Shown here: positions 11,584 through 24,162 of the stretch, piece after piece
Layout: every line of letters starts with the position of its first letter
Position numbering within the stretch: the stretch's first letter is position 1
Assembly (NCBI GenBank): GCA_021186555.1
Contig: JAJKFL010000005.1
Span: 56,029,635 to 56,093,634 of the forward strand
DNA: 64,000 bases
Source: Reticulitermes speratus
Lineage: Eukaryota > Arthropoda > Insecta > Blattodea > Rhinotermitidae
Direction: 5' to 3'
Program-made: the position numbers and the translations under genes
The notes under the pieces: generated by a model
Seen by the model: only the letters and a program-made list of their open reading frames with translations
Database searches by the model: none
What the model was told of the DNA's origin: nothing

Positions 11584-14500
11584 ATATATGTGACTGGTAC
11601 ATCAGACACTATAAGGCTCAGTGTATAGTGACAGCGCAGAGCAATATATATGTGACTGGTACATCAGACACTATAAGGCTCAGTGTATAGTGACAGCGCA
11701 GAGCAATATATATGTGACTGGTACATCAGACACTAGAAGGCTCAGTGTACAGTGACAGCGCAGAGCAATATATATGTGACTGGTACATCAGACACTAGAA
11801 GGCTCAGTGTATAGTGACAGCGCAGAGCAATATATATGTGACTGGTACATCAGACACTAGAAGGCTCAGTGTATAGTGACAGCGCAGAGCAATATATATG
11901 TGACTGGTACATCAGACACTAGAAGGCTCAGTGTACAGTGACAGCACAGAGCAATATATATGTGACTGGTACATCAGACACTATAAGGCTCAGTGTATAG
12001 TGACAGCGCAGAGCAATATATATGTGACTGGTACATCAGACACTATAAGGCTCAGTGTATAGTGACAGCGCAGAGCAATATATATGTGACTGGTACATCA
12101 GACACTATAAGGCTCAGTGTACAGTGACAGCACAGAGCAATATATATGTGACTGGTACATCAGACACTAGAAGGCTCAGTGTATAGTGACAGCACAGAGC
12201 AATATATATGTGACTGGTACATCAGACACTATAAGGCTCAGTGTATAGTGACAGCACAGAGCAATATATGTGACTGGTACATCAGACACTAGAAGGCTCA
12301 GTGTATAGTGACAGCGCAGAGCAATATATATGTGACTGGTACATCAGACACTAGAAGGCTCAGTGTATAGTGACAGCACAGAGCAATATATATGTGACTG
12401 GTACATCAGACACTAGAAGGCTCAGTGTATAGTGACAGCACAGAGCAATATATATGTGACTGGTACATCAGACACTAGAAGGCTCAGTGTATAGTGACAG
12501 CGCAGAGCAATATATATGTGACTGGTACATCAGACACTAGAAGGCTCAGTGTATAGTGACAGCGCAGAGCAATATATATGTGACTGGTACATCAGACACT
12601 AGAAGGCTCAGTGTATAGTGACAGCGCAGAGCAATATATATGTGACTGGTACATCAGACACTAGAAGGCTCAGTGTATAGTGACAGCGCCAGATAATGAT
12701 ATAATGTGACTGGTAATCAGGAACACTAGAAGGCTCAGTGTATAGTGACAGCACAGAGCAATATATATGTGACTGGTACATCAGACACTAGAAGGCTCAG
12801 TGTATAGTGACAGCGCAGAGCAATATATATGTGACTGGTACATCAGACACTAGAAGGCTCAGTGTATAGTGACAGCACAGAGCAATATATATGTGACTGG
12901 TACATCAGACACTAGAAGGCTCAGTGTATAGTGACAGCCAGAGCAATATATATGTGACTGGTACATCAGACACTGAAGGCTCAGTGTATAGTGACAGCAC
13001 AGAGCAATATATATGTGACTGGTACATCAGACACTAGAAGGCTCAGTGTATAGTGACAGCACACAGCAATATATATGTGACTGGTACATCAGACACTAGA
13101 AGGCTCAGTGTATAGTGACAGCACAAGCAATATATATGTGACTGGTACATCAGACACTAGAAGGCTCAGTGTATAGTGACAGCACAGAGCAATATATATG
13201 TGACTGGTACATCAGACACTAAAGGCTCAGTGTATAGTGACAGCACACAGCAATATATATGTGACTGGTACATCAGACATAGAAGGCTCAGTGTATAGTG
13301 ACAGCACACAGCAATATATATGTGACTGGTACATCAGACACTAGAAGGCTCAGTGTATAGTGACAGCACAGAGCAATATATATGTGATGGTACATCAGAC
13401 ACTAGAAGGCTCAGTGTATAGTGACAGCACAGAGCAATATATATGTGACTGGTACATCAGACACTAGAAGGCTCAGTGTATAGTGACAGCACAGAGCAAT
13501 ATATGTGAGGGTACATCAGACACTATAAGGCTCAGTGTATAGTGACAGCGCAGAGCAATATATATGTGACTGGTACATCAGACACTATAAGGCTCAGTGT
13601 ATAGTGACAGCACAGAGCAATATATATGTGACTGGTACATCAGACACTAGAAGCTCAGTGTATAGTGACAGCACACAGTAATATATATGTGACTGGTACA
13701 TCAGACACTAAAGGCTCAGTGTATAGTGACAGCACAGAGCAATATATATGTGACTGGTACATCAGACACTAGAAGGCTCAGTGTATAGTGACACACAGTA
13801 ATATATATGTGACTGGTACATCAGACACTATAAGGCTCAGTGTATAGTGACAGCACAGAGCAATATATATGTGACTGGTACATCAGACACTAGAAGGCTC
13901 AGTGTATAGTGACAGCACAGAGCATATATATGTGACTGGTACATCAGACACTAGAAGGCTCAGTGTATAGTGACAGCACAGAGCATATATATGTGACTGG
14001 TACATCAGACACTAGAAGGCTCAGTGTATAGTGACAGCACAGAGCAATATATATGTGACTGGTACATCAGACACTAGAAGGCTCAGTGTATAGTGTGACA
14101 GTGCCAGAGCAATATATATGTGACTGGTACATCAGACACTAGAAGGCTCAGTGTATAGTGACAGCCAAGCAATATATATGTGACTGGTACATCAGACACT
14201 AGAAGGCTCAGTGTATAGTGACAGCACAGAGCAATATAAATGTGACTGGTACATCAGACACTAGAAGGCTCAGTGTATAGTGACAGCACAGAGCAATATA
14301 TATGTGACTGGTACATCAGACACTAAAGGCTCAGTGTATAGTGACAGCACAGAGCAATATATATGTGACTGGTACATCAGACACTATAAGGCTCAGTGTA
14401 TAGTGACAGCACAGAGCAATATATATGTGACTGGTACATCAGACACTAGAAGGCTCAGTGTATAGTGACAGCACAGAGCAATATATATGTGACTGGTACA

Positions 14501-15209
14501 TCAGACACTAGAAGGCTCAGTGTATAGTGACAGCACAGAGCAATATATATGTGACTGGTACATCAGACACTAGAAGGCTCAGTGTATAGTGACAGCACAG
14601 AGCAATATATATGTGACTGGTACATCAGACACTAGAAGGCTCAGTGTATAGTGACAGCACACAGCAATATATATGTGACTGGTACATCAGACACTAGAAG
14701 GCTCAGTGTATAGTGACAGCACACAGCAATATATATGTGACTGGTACATCAGACACTAGAAGGCTCAGTGTATAGTGACAGCACAGAGCAATATATATGT
14801 GACTGGTACATCAGACACTAGAAGGCTCAGTGTATAGTGACAGCACAGAGCAATATATATGTGACTGGTACATCAGACACTATAAGGCTCAGTGTATAGT
14901 GACAGCACAAGAGCAATATATATGTGACTGGTACATCAGACACTAGAAGGCTCAGTGTATAGTGACAGCACAGAGCAATATATATGTGACTGGTACATCA
15001 GACACTAGAAGGCTCAGTGTATAGTGACAGCACACAGCAAATATATATGTGACTGGTACATCAGACTCTAGAAGGCTCAGTGTATAGTGACAGCACAGAG
15101 CAATATATATGTGATGGTACATCAGACACTAGAAGGCTCAGTGTATATATGTGCACTGGTACATCAGACACTATAAGGCTCAGTGTATAGTGACAGCACA
15201 CAGCAATAT
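11584..15209. repeat. 62-bp minisatellite, about 58 copies
   Basis: Units of 62 bp contain ATATATATGTGACTGGTACA, then CAGACACTAGAAGGCTCAG, then GTGACAGCACAGAGCAA. Known variant positions are TATAAGG/TAGAAGG and GCGCAG/GCACAG. The left third (to about 12100) is rich in GCGCAG units and the right part in GCACAG, so variants are spatially clustered. Single-base deletions are concentrated at 12690-14200. The period is not a multiple of three and no long frame survives. Confidence 0.97.
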
Positions 15210-15854
15210 CTGCAGTGCCAATTGTTCTCTAATGGACTCGACTGCTTCCTTTATTTCTTGAAAAGGCAAAGACTTCTGCTTTCGTTCAGCGTCTGGCGAG
15301 GTGGCGTCAGGCACAATTCAAAACCTCTGGACCAAAACCTGTTTTACTTATGGTTTTATTTGATGATGATAAATCAGTTGCAGAGGTTACCTACTGCTCA
15401 AACAGCTAAAGCAGACCTAATGGAAAGCATGTGACAGGAAATGATCGTGTGTTTTTCTACAGTACAATTCCTGCACTTTGCCACAAGAACCAAGTAAAAC
15501 CACGTAGTTTTCTGTAGAGTAATTATTTTAGGGCATGACTGTGGCGCGCAAGTGTTTGACAGTTTATTTGTGCGTAGGGACCAATGACAATTACATGAAA
15601 ATTAATGTCAATGTTGGTTATAGTCAGCACTGCTGTTGACATGTAACTGACGTTTGTACTGTCTGATAATAACACAAGCTAGCACAGCGCTGCACGGTGT
15701 CGACAAGTGACAGCGAGACGGCTGCTAGTAATTGCAGCACCTCGGTCTAACATGACTGCTGTTACTGCTGGAAGACGAAGAAAAACTGGTACATGTTTCG
15801 GCTTCAATTACAGTCATCATCAGGCACCTTATCTTTATACAAATATTATTAGAG
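15210..15854. other. Unassigned spacer with a possible fold-back fragment
   Basis: No gene is recognised. On the minus strand 15795-15823 reads CTGATGA, then a weak possible stem, then GAAAC. This is the layout seen in the fold-back elements at 5341 and 47508, so it may be a decayed relative. An 83-codon forward frame (15183-15434) begins inside the tandem array and has no domain. Confidence 0.45.
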
Positions 15855-16395
15855 AGAACAGTACAATTCCCTATATTATACAGAGATAGAGAGGAACATC
15901 ACAATATTCTTCTATATATATATACAGAGATGAGGAAACGTAATTTCTTCTATATACACAGAGAGAGAGAGGAAACAGTCACATATTCTCTCTATATATA
16001 TATCGGAGGAGAGGAACATCACAATATTCTCTCTTATATATACACAGAGAGAGAGAGGAAACAGTCACAATACTCTCTCTCTATATATATACAGAGAGAG
16101 AGAGAGGAAACAGTCACAATATTCTCTCTCTTATACGAGAGAGGAGAGAGGAACGTCACAATATTCTTTATATTATATACAGAGAGAGAGGAAAACAGTC
16201 ACAATATTCTTCTCTATATATACCGAGAGAAGAGGAACAGTACAATCCTTCTCTATATAACAGAGAGGAGAGAGGAACAGTACAATATCTTCCCATATAC
16301 ACAGAGAGAGAGAGAGAGGAAACAGTCACAATAATTCCTCTATATTATACAGGAGAGAGAGGACAGTCCAAAATCTTCTCTATATATACTATATA
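15855..16395. repeat. Imperfect 40-60 bp repeat rich in GAGA and TATA
   Basis: About eleven irregular units alternate GAGAGAGAGAGGAA, ACAGTCACAATATTC and TCTCTATATATAYAC. Purine runs and pyrimidine runs within one unit can pair, so each unit can fold. Unit length and indels vary far more than in the neighbouring arrays, which suggests an older or faster-decaying array. Confidence 0.9.
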
Positions 16396-17068
16396 TATTC
16401 TGACTGGCCTGTTGATGGCGAAATATTTAGCAAAATTATTCCTCGTGCCAATCTTGTGCCTCTTACGGTAGAACCAGGCAGTAACTGCAGCTGACGCAAT
16501 ATAGGCCATCGTCTGCATTGTGCTATAAGACCTAACGTCAGTACAGTCTGTCCTACAAACAGTGCAACACACACAATCATAATTTTCGCTAAAACCATAT
16601 GTTATTAATAGATAAAGTTACAAGTTACGTCAGCCCAATACATTTGACTGTAATATCTTATCTGACACGCCACTTATCAGGCCACGTGTCATGATGAGTC
16701 ACACAGTGTCAGATATCCACTGACTGTCCCGCTGATCACGGATAAGATTAGTTGGGCCGAGCAGCGCCAGATCATATAACGATTTAAAGAGATAACGGCG
16801 AAACGTCGCAGGACGTGCGGTGGCACGTGATTGCTCAAATTTGATTATCATGCCCTCCTGGCACGTAATTAGGCGTTAATCGCAAAGCAGGAAACACAGC
16901 GCCTTACGTGCAAGCTACGTCCATCTCTGTCTATTTGTCTGCCTGTGATGTAGCATCAAGAACGATTTAGTTTGCCAGATTTTCATGAAATTCGGTACAA
17001 GAGTACAATTATGTATAATTCAGTTGTTTATTAACGTGCAGAATTAACAGCGTACGGCCAATTGTGAA
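16396..17068. other. Unassigned spacer
   Basis: About 670 bases of unassigned sequence. A fragment near 16978-17000 reads CAGATTTTCATGAAATTCGG and matches the dispersed motif seen at 10845 and 61190. Two overlapping minus-strand frames of about 70 codons (16345-16598) have no recognisable domain. Confidence 0.45.

Positions 17069-17107
<39 letters not shown>
17069..17107. repeat. (AAT)13 microsatellite
   Basis: Thirteen uninterrupted AAT triplets, directly visible. About 300 bases of unassigned sequence separate this from the 51-bp array. Confidence 0.98.
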
Positions 17108-17108
<1 letters not shown>

Positions 17109-17410
17109 TCTTATGCGGCCACATATTTCGACCCAAGTAACAGTACACATATATTTTACACACCCCTCAACATTTACAAACACCCGTTGTCCTTCTCACC
17201 AGCACCTCCACGGTCTGTATTATTTCCGTTGTCCTTTAACTGCACCATTACTCGTAATTACAACACAGCTACGCTAGCGGTCTGTCCTCTCTCAGCTACT
17301 ACAAGCAGTGCTTTTGTCCAAGTTCTGTGCTGCTAAGTAGGCAGTCTCAGGCCCTGCACACCGAGCCACTGTCGTGATAATGCCACATCTCTATTTAACT
17401 TAAGTTGTCT

Positions 17411-19494
17411 GTTGAACGGCTGTATTGGCGGTTGGCTGTCACAGCTGTGCCAATCAGTGGCACTGTCTTATGGGAATGGCGGTTGGCTGTCACAGCTGTG
17501 CCAATCAGTGGCACTGTCTTATGGGATTGGCGGTTGGCTGTCACAGCTGTGCCAATCAGTGGCACTGTCTTATGGGAATGGCGGTTGGCTGTCACAGCTG
17601 TGCCAATCAGTGGCACTGTCTTATGGGATTGGCGGTTGGCTGTCACAGCTGTGCCAATCAGTGGCACTGTCTTATGGGATTGGCGGTTGGCTGTCACAGC
17701 TGTGCCAATCAGTGACACTGTCTTATGGGAATGACGGTTGGCTGTCACAGCTGTGCCAATCAGTGGAACTGTCTTATGGGATTGACGGTTGGCTGTCACA
17801 GCTGTGCCAATCAGTGGCACTGTCTTATGGGATTGGCGGTTGGCTGTCACAGCTGTGCCAATCAGTGGTACTGTCTTATGGGATTGATGGTTGGCTGTCA
17901 CGGCTGTGCCAATCAGTGGTACTGTATGGGATTGACGATTGGCTGTCACAGCTATGCCAATCAGGGGTACTGTCTTATGGGATTGACGATTGGCTGTCAC
18001 ATCTGTGCCAATCAGTGATACTGTCTTATGGGATTGACGGTTGGCTGTCACAACTGTGCCAATCAGTGATACTGTCTTATTGACGATTGGCTGTCACAGC
18101 TGTGCCAATCAGTTGTACTGTCTTATGGGATTGACGGTTGGCTGTCACAACTGTGCCAATCAGTGATACTGTATTATGGGATTGACGATTGACTGTCACA
18201 GCTGTGCCAATCAGTGGTACTGTCTTATGGGATTGACAGTTGGCTGTCACAGCTGTGCCAATCAGTGGTCCTGTCTTATGGGATTGACGGTTGGCTGTCA
18301 CAGCTGTGCCAATCAGTGGCACTGTCTTATGGGATTGACGATTGACTGTCACAGCTGTGCCAATCAGTGGTACTGTCTTATGGGATTGACGATTGGCTGT
18401 CACATCTGTGCCAATCAGTTGTACTGTCTTATGGGATTGACGGTTGGCTGTCACAACTGTGCCAATCAGTGATACTGTCTTATGGGATTGACGATTGACT
18501 GTCACAGCTATGCCAATCAGTGGTACTGTCTTATGGGATTGACGGTTTGTTGTCACAGCTGTGCCAATCAGTGGTCCTGTCTTATGGGATTGACGGTTGG
18601 CTGTCACAGCTGTGCCAATCAGTGGCACTGTCTTATGGGATTGACGATTGACTGTCACAGCCGTGCCAATCAGTGGTACTGTCTTATGGGATTGACGGTT
18701 GGCTGTCACAGCTGTGCCAATCAGTGGTCCTGTCTTATGGGATTGACGGTTGGCTGTCACAGCTGTGCCAATCAGTGGTCCTGTATTATGGGATTGACGG
18801 TTGGCTGTCACAGCTGTGCCAATCAGTGGTCCTGTCTTATGAGATTGACGGTTGGCTGTCACAGCTGTGCCAATCAGTGGTCCTGTCTTATGGGATTGAC
18901 GGTTGGCTGTCACAGCTGTGCCAATCAGTGGTCCTGTGTTATGGGATTGACGGTTGGCTGTCACAGCTGTGCCAATCAGTGGTCCTGTGTTATGGGATTG
19001 ACGGTTGGCTGTCACAGCTGTGCCAATCAGTGGTACTGTCTTATGGGATTGACGGTTGGCTGTCACAGCTGTGCCAATCAGTGTTCCTGTCTTATGGGAT
19101 TGACGGTTGGCTGTCACAGCTGTACCAATCAGTGGCAATGTCTTATGGGATTGACTGTCACAGCTGTGCCAATCAGTGGTACTGTCTTATGAGATTGACG
19201 GTTGGCTGTCACAGCTGTGCCAATCAGTGGTCCTGTCTTATGGGATTGACGGTTGGCTGTCACAGCTGTGCCAATCAGTGGTCCTGTATTATGGGATTGA
19301 CGGTTGGCTGTCACATATGTGCCAATCAGTGGTACTGTCTTATGGGATTGGCGGTTGGCTGTCACAGCTGTGCCAATCAGTGGTCCTGTCTTATGGGATT
19401 GACGGTTGGCTGTCACAGCTGTGCCAATCAGTGGCACAGTCTTATGGGATTGAGGGTTGGCTGTCAGAGCTGTGCCAATCAGTGGCACGCTGTT
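17411..19494. repeat. 51-bp minisatellite, about 41 copies, each with CCAAT and E-box words
   Basis: Each unit contains GGTTGGCTGTCACAGCTGTG, then CCAATCAGTGG, then CTGTCTTATGGGATTGA. Nearly every unit has a CCAATCAG word (NF-Y-type CCAAT box) and a palindromic CACAGCTGTG containing the E-box CAGCTG. Since 51 is a multiple of three, frames are open on both strands for up to 353 codons, as a 17-residue repeat. Open frames on both strands at once point to periodicity and not to selection. Variants are zoned: GGCGG units at 17420-17880, GACGATTG units at 17930-18680, then GACGGTTG. Confidence 0.96.
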
Positions 19495-19984
19495 TCTTGA
19501 CAATCGGCCCACTGACAGCCACGCTGCCGGCACTTGCATTCTTCTTGACTGGCAGTAAGTAAATCAATTATCTCTGCATTTGCCTGTTTCAGGGAAGGAA
19601 TTAAATACGATTTAGTGTGTCTAAAATCAGAGATGCGAAATAAAGGTCATGTCAGCAAGCAGAGTGTGGAGGTTCCACTGTCTTGTCAACCTGAACATAG
19701 CGGGCCTCTGTGTGCCGCTGAGCACAACTGCACAACTGTCAAGATAGCAGTCATTATGTTACTTAGTGTAAGATGCCTTATTTACCCAATATCACCAGTC
19801 TTGCACCAACACGAGATTTGAGGTTATCACAGCGGTACTGCTGGCAATTCAAGTCTCCTGTGATATGACGCCGTGTGGTTGGGCGAGCAGTTACCGACGT
19901 TTCGAACGATCGTATTTCCTTCATCTTTAAGCAGCCCAGGAATGCACTACGACCCTTCAGAACGTCTGGAACAATTCGGTCCGA
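19495..19984. other. Unassigned spacer with a possible fold-back remnant
   Basis: No gene is recognised. Around 19850-19945, read on the minus strand, a GAAGATGAAGG-like word is followed by TTCGAAACGTCGGTAAC and then a GGCGTCATATCACAGGAG end. This resembles one half of the fold-back elements at 5341 and 21550, but no partner arm is clear. Confidence 0.4.
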
Positions 19985-20145
19985 CTGACACTCATCACTG
20001 CTGACAACCCTCTGCACAATTCGTCCGATGACACATCACTGCTGACAACCCTCTGCCTCGCTGACACATCACTGCTGACACACATCACACTGCTGACAAC
20101 CCTTCACTGCTGACACATTCAACTCGCTGACAACACCCCTCTGCA
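19985..20145. repeat. Degenerate CTGACA-rich tandem repeat
   Basis: Irregular repeats of ACATCACTGCTGACAACCC with CTCTGC blocks and uneven spacing. It is a short decayed array. Confidence 0.8.
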
Positions 20146-20206
20146 CCCCATTTTGAGGCACACCCATGGATGTTTTGATCAAATGAATGCAATCTGCCAA
20201 CTCATA

Positions 20207-20440
20207 TTCTCCGTGTGCCTTTCCGCCAGTACTTCTGCATATTCTCCGTGTGCCTTTCCTCCATACTCTGCATATCTCGTGTGCTTGCAGTATTGCTTCC
20301 CGTGTGCCTTTCCGCCAGTACTTCTGCATATTCTCCGTGTGCCTTTCCGCCAGTACTTCTGCATATTCTCCGTGTGCCTTTCCGCCAGTACTTCTGCATA
20401 TTCTCCGTGTGCCTTTCCGCCAGTACTTCTGCATATCACA
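20207..20440. repeat. 35-bp tandem repeat, about 6 copies
   Basis: Units read TTCTCCGTGTGCCTTTCCGC followed by CAGTACTTCTGCATA. The last four are near-perfect. The second and third (20240-20310) are partly degraded, with an insertion of unrelated bases. Confidence 0.95.
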
Positions 20441-20689
20441 CATGTGACTCAAACCTTCTAATCTTCTGCATTGTTACTCTTCTTGGACTCTTCACCCTGA
20501 AGACAGAGGCGCTACGATCCTTCGACACGAAGAACCTCACTAGTATCTTGGACCAAGATGCCATCGGCATTACCGCTGAGCTAGCCACGCGATTGCCCCG
20601 TCTTACATAACCCTCTTGTTGTCGCAAAAAGCGTCTCAAACTGTCCTTCATAAACTCGCATCAGCAGCACGTGACTTCATCTGTAAAAG

Positions 20690-21060
20690 GTAAAGGTAAA
20701 GGTAAAGCAATCCCATTACAGGCCTGGACAGACCCTTAGGGTTTCAGAAGGTTGAGGCTCACAGATTTCTAGACAATCGGCACATGAAGGTGGTAAGGTT
20801 GTCAGCCCTACGCAACGGGCGCCTTTAACCCCGAGGAAATATTCCTGGTACTCATTTCTGTTAGAGGTTCAGTCGACCCCAGGGCCACAGTGCTGCCGGA
20901 AGGATTATGTCAATGAAAAATTCCAATGACACCATCGGGATTCGAACCCGCGACCCAGTAAACCTGTGTCCACCACAAATCCCGCACGGACTGAATCGAG
21001 ATTTGAGCCGGGGCTCGGCGGTCAGAGAACAGCGACTAACCGCCTGAGCCAAGGCACGGC
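20690..21060 (-). mobile_element. Chimeric SINE: family 2 head joined to family 3 body
   Basis: Read on the minus strand, it starts with the family 2 head (GCCGTGCCTTGGCTCAGGCG) and runs through a degraded tRNA-like region. It then continues from a second B box (GGGTTCGAATCCCGATGG) into the body seen in the family 3 copy at 58216-58492. Shared words include CTGTGGCCCTGGGGTCGAC and CATGTGCCGATTGTCTAGA. The 3' end is a (TTTACC)n tail. Either a template switch or an insertion of one SINE into another would explain it. Confidence 0.75.
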
Positions 21061-21549
21061 CTGCAGGCCTGAAATTAATCTAAACTATACTTCAAAGTAA
21101 AGTTCCCAGCTCACAAAGGCCTTGTTGTCTCTCCATTACAAATGTGACGACCAATACCGACGGCCAGACGGATATCGAATCTGTCACGGCTCACGCTGCC
21201 GTTATGACGTCATCCGCGGCTCGTGTGTCACTGGACGTCGCAATCACGCGGGCTGGGCCAGGCGCTGGTCGCCGGACACAAGTCACCTTCACTTTCGAAC
21301 TCGGTCAATCATGCAGAGCCGCCCACTGCAGTAACAGCAGAGAAAGTGGAGAGGCTGGCGGACGGGGGGGACACAGCCTCCAGCTGACATACAGCTGACG
21401 TCTGCGTACAGCTAAGGTCGCGCGCAGGCGCAGGGAGTGCCATGCCTGGATTTGAACTTGGTACGGAAGGCACGGAATCGCTGAGACAGGGAGGTGGACG
21501 GAATAGGACGAGAGGGCGAGAAATACGAAGAACAGTAGAAGAATCCTAT
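21061..21549. other. Unassigned GC-richer spacer
   Basis: About 490 bases with several short frames in both directions (60-95 codons). None shows a domain. No clear repeat family is recognised. Confidence 0.45.
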
Positions 21550-21700
21550 CTTCTGGGATGTGACGCTGGGTGTGTGGTTCCCGATGATCCAATAAAACGA
21601 GACGCCTTCGTCTTCAATGGATCAAGGTCTAGATGAAGGCAACACGTTCCTTCGAAACGTCGAGTCATTAACGGAACTGCACAGCGTAACATACCAGAAG
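21550..21700. mobile_element. Short fold-back element, copy 2
   Basis: The arms CTTCTGGGATGTGACGCTG (21550-21568) and CAGCGTAACATACCAGAAG (21682-21700) are complementary at 17 of 19 positions. The arm sequence is the same as in copy 1 at 5341 (CTTCTGGGATGTTATG). The interior has GAAGG...CCTTC followed directly by GAAAC at 21654. Confidence 0.65.
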
Positions 21701-22333
21701 ACCAGAATCCTCGACTGCACCGCTGTGATAACCTCAAAACTCGCAGAGTATTACAATGAGCCCACAATGTTACGTAATTGCCCCGGTACGTGTCGTGGCC
21801 AGGTCTACGTGGTACTTTAATTGATAGCTCAAACAATAGTTTGTGACTGACAACTTATAAAGCTCCTAACTACGTAACTGTCTCCAGTCTCTTGTTACTT
21901 CTAACTTAGGTCTAAATATTCCTCTCAGTACCCCCAACCCCTCGGACATGCTCGATCTATGGGAACCCGAGTTCGCACACACATAAACAAAAGCAAATAT
22001 AGAAGGTACTGGGATTTGAAGCCGTGACCATGCAGTTCATGACACGCAGTGACAAAATCTGGGTGTGTCTGTCGGTCTGTCTGTGTCCTTCGTGGTCACA
22101 ATCCGGACACGCCCGCCGTCTAACGGGAAACTTTATCCGAGACCTTGAAATTTCATCACCTTCCAAGTTCGGTTGATTTATGCACCCAAATTGCCTTGCG
22201 AAGCTGAACACAATAGAAGCATGGCAAACAAGCGATGGCACCACACAAACTGGATCACACATCAAACGATTTGTCTAACCAGCACATGTATGAGTTACTT
22301 AAATATAGATTTGTTTTTGCGTGTTTTGTGTAT
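21701..22333. other. Unassigned spacer
   Basis: About 630 bases. The part near 22060-22170 has CTGTCTGTCTGTGTCC-like and GAAATTTCATCACC words, vaguely like the dispersed motif at 10845. No gene is recognised. Confidence 0.4.
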
Positions 22334-22568
22334 TTAACCTTTAAAAGCCTAACGGTCTACTTGATGCATCAACAGTTTTAACATTCACAAATTCTACATT
22401 CTGCCCACACTGTATTTATGTGTTTTGTATTTATATTACACAAACAGCGACTTTTGACTTATATAACATAAATTGATTTGTTTTTTAACCGAGATGAAAA
22501 GTGTTTACTGCGCGGTACGAACTGGGTCTTTAAATGAAACAGTTTACGCTTCGTCTTTAAAGGGTTAA
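22334..22568. mobile_element. piggyBac-like MITE carrying a single diverged unit
   Basis: The element is bounded by TTAA on both sides (22334-22337 and 22565-22568). Its inner ends are CCTTTAAAAGCC on the left and GTCTTTAAAGGG on the right, which form imperfect terminal inverted repeats. TTAA target duplication with CCC-type ends is the hallmark of the piggyBac superfamily. The interior carries one diverged copy of the 114-bp unit (ATTCACAAATTCTACATTCT... GCGCGGTACGAACTG). At about 235 bp with no coding capacity, it is the clearest unexpanded form of the family and shows where the 114-bp arrays elsewhere came from. Confidence 0.75.
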
Positions 22569-24162
22569 TATTGTCAATTGTCACAAAAAATATTGTATTT
22601 GACAAGTAGCATTAAAAATTTAATACTTTTTCAATAAGTCGCAATGCTATGTAGTGTTCAACAAAAGGCATTAGTACAGCTCATTTACAGTAAATACACT
22701 GACTATTGCCGTTTCCACGGACGGTCGCGGGTCACATACCGTTTGCTACTTCAAGGTCACACACATAAAAGCTACAGCGACCACTCAATTGAACACTGTT
22801 GTCACCATCACAGCAGCAACAACTGATGTACGAGTGTGAGCAATTGCAGGGTTGCTCCGTCTTCGTGAGTGTTCTTGTCTCCGTTTTGTTTTGTCGACCT
22901 GCGTTTCTTCTACGAGTTGCAATGCATTCATACGCTAACTTGGGAATGCGTGTTGGGCGCAATGCTTCTACAGTGCACAACAATTACATTTACATTTTGC
23001 ATATACAATTCTCACACTTCACTTGCTGTGTGGTCATACGTAGTAGCTGTATCCAGCAATTCACCGTAAACATGTCGTCGCCCAACAACAGTTTCCCCAA
23101 ATTTCCAACTGTAAAGCTACATATGGTCTTACTGATGGTTTATGTAGGCGGCAAAGCACAGACAAAGAACACTGTACATTGCACAAAACTATGACGTCAT
23201 ACCTCAGACATCCTGTTTCGACAGCCTCATATTTTTAATTTGGTCACGGCAAGTTGTGTCACCTGACCGTGGAACACAACAATCAAGACATAAGCCGAGT
23301 TTTTGTTTCGTATAAATCGACAGTTCTCGCTTTCCTTCAAGGTTGCATTGTTACACCCTTAGAGCCTGGTTTCCCTTTCTAAACGTTCACAACTACAGCC
23401 TTATGCCTGTAGTTGTTAACGTTCAACAATCAACTGAAGTAGCCATGACAACGGACACAGATGATTTGGCAACAATGACCATGTCTGTACTGCAGTTTCT
23501 AAATCCGTGAGGGTAAGACGTGCACTGTACGCTCTGCGAACAATACGTAATTACAGTCACATGGTACTTGGCTCTGTTTTTGTGCGGCTTCTTCATTGCT
23601 ATTACAGGACTGCGGAAGTACTTACTGTCACGTGTTCATGTTAGAGCATCACACGATAATGGAACTGCGTTACGGGTCGTTCGACCGTGTCCAATTTGTA
23701 ACACAATTTGAACATACTTTCGTTTATCGTAAACAATTCGTACTGTAAGACGCGGACACCTGAAATTCCACATCAATCTTCCCAAGCAGTATTTTTTCTT
23801 ACACGCAGGACAGTCCAACACAACCCTCAAAACAATTGCCGGCTAATTTAAGTGCAGATGTGTTCAATATGGCTTTGTCATTTTTCATAGCATTTTTTAT
23901 GTATTTCTCGTTGCCAGAAGCACCGTGTACCACACAAAGTACATACTCTAAAACGTGGTTGTCCAAACTTTTTTTGGAAAGGGGCCAAAGCTGTCACTGT
24001 GGGCTGGACTGCGGGTCGCACGTGTAAAAATCACAATAAGTGGTATACCTAACCTCCCAAATTATTGCACAATTTGTACAGTATATATATATCATCTACG
24101 ATCATAATTGTACGCAAAACGTTGCTTGTCGTGACACTTCACAACACTTAATTACTGCGGAT
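22569..24162. other. Low-copy segment with a hairpin and a possible hAT end
   Basis: This is the longest stretch without array DNA in the left half. A 17-bp stem lies at 23382-23423 (AACGTTCACAACTACAG, one mismatch, 8-nt loop). At 23950-24025 the words GTGGTTGTCCAAACTTT and GGGCTGGACTGCGGGTCGCA look like one end of an old hAT-type MITE, but I find no partner end. Frames up to 131 codons (22799-23194) show no domain I recognise. Confidence 0.45.

Noticed and set aside
1..15209. CRISPR arrays
   Set aside because: The arrays have no unique spacers between constant repeats, the periods are contiguous, there are no cas genes, and the SINEs and LINEs show a eukaryotic genome.
17412..19500. Cysteine-rich repeat proteins of 223-353 codons on both strands
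   Set aside because: The 51-bp period keeps frames open on both strands at once, which coding selection would not produce. Cysteine and tryptophan spacing simply follows the DNA repeat.
22799..23194. 131-codon frame considered as a small secreted or membrane protein
   Set aside because: No signal peptide followed by a plausible mature part, and other frames of similar length overlap it. No homology is recognised.
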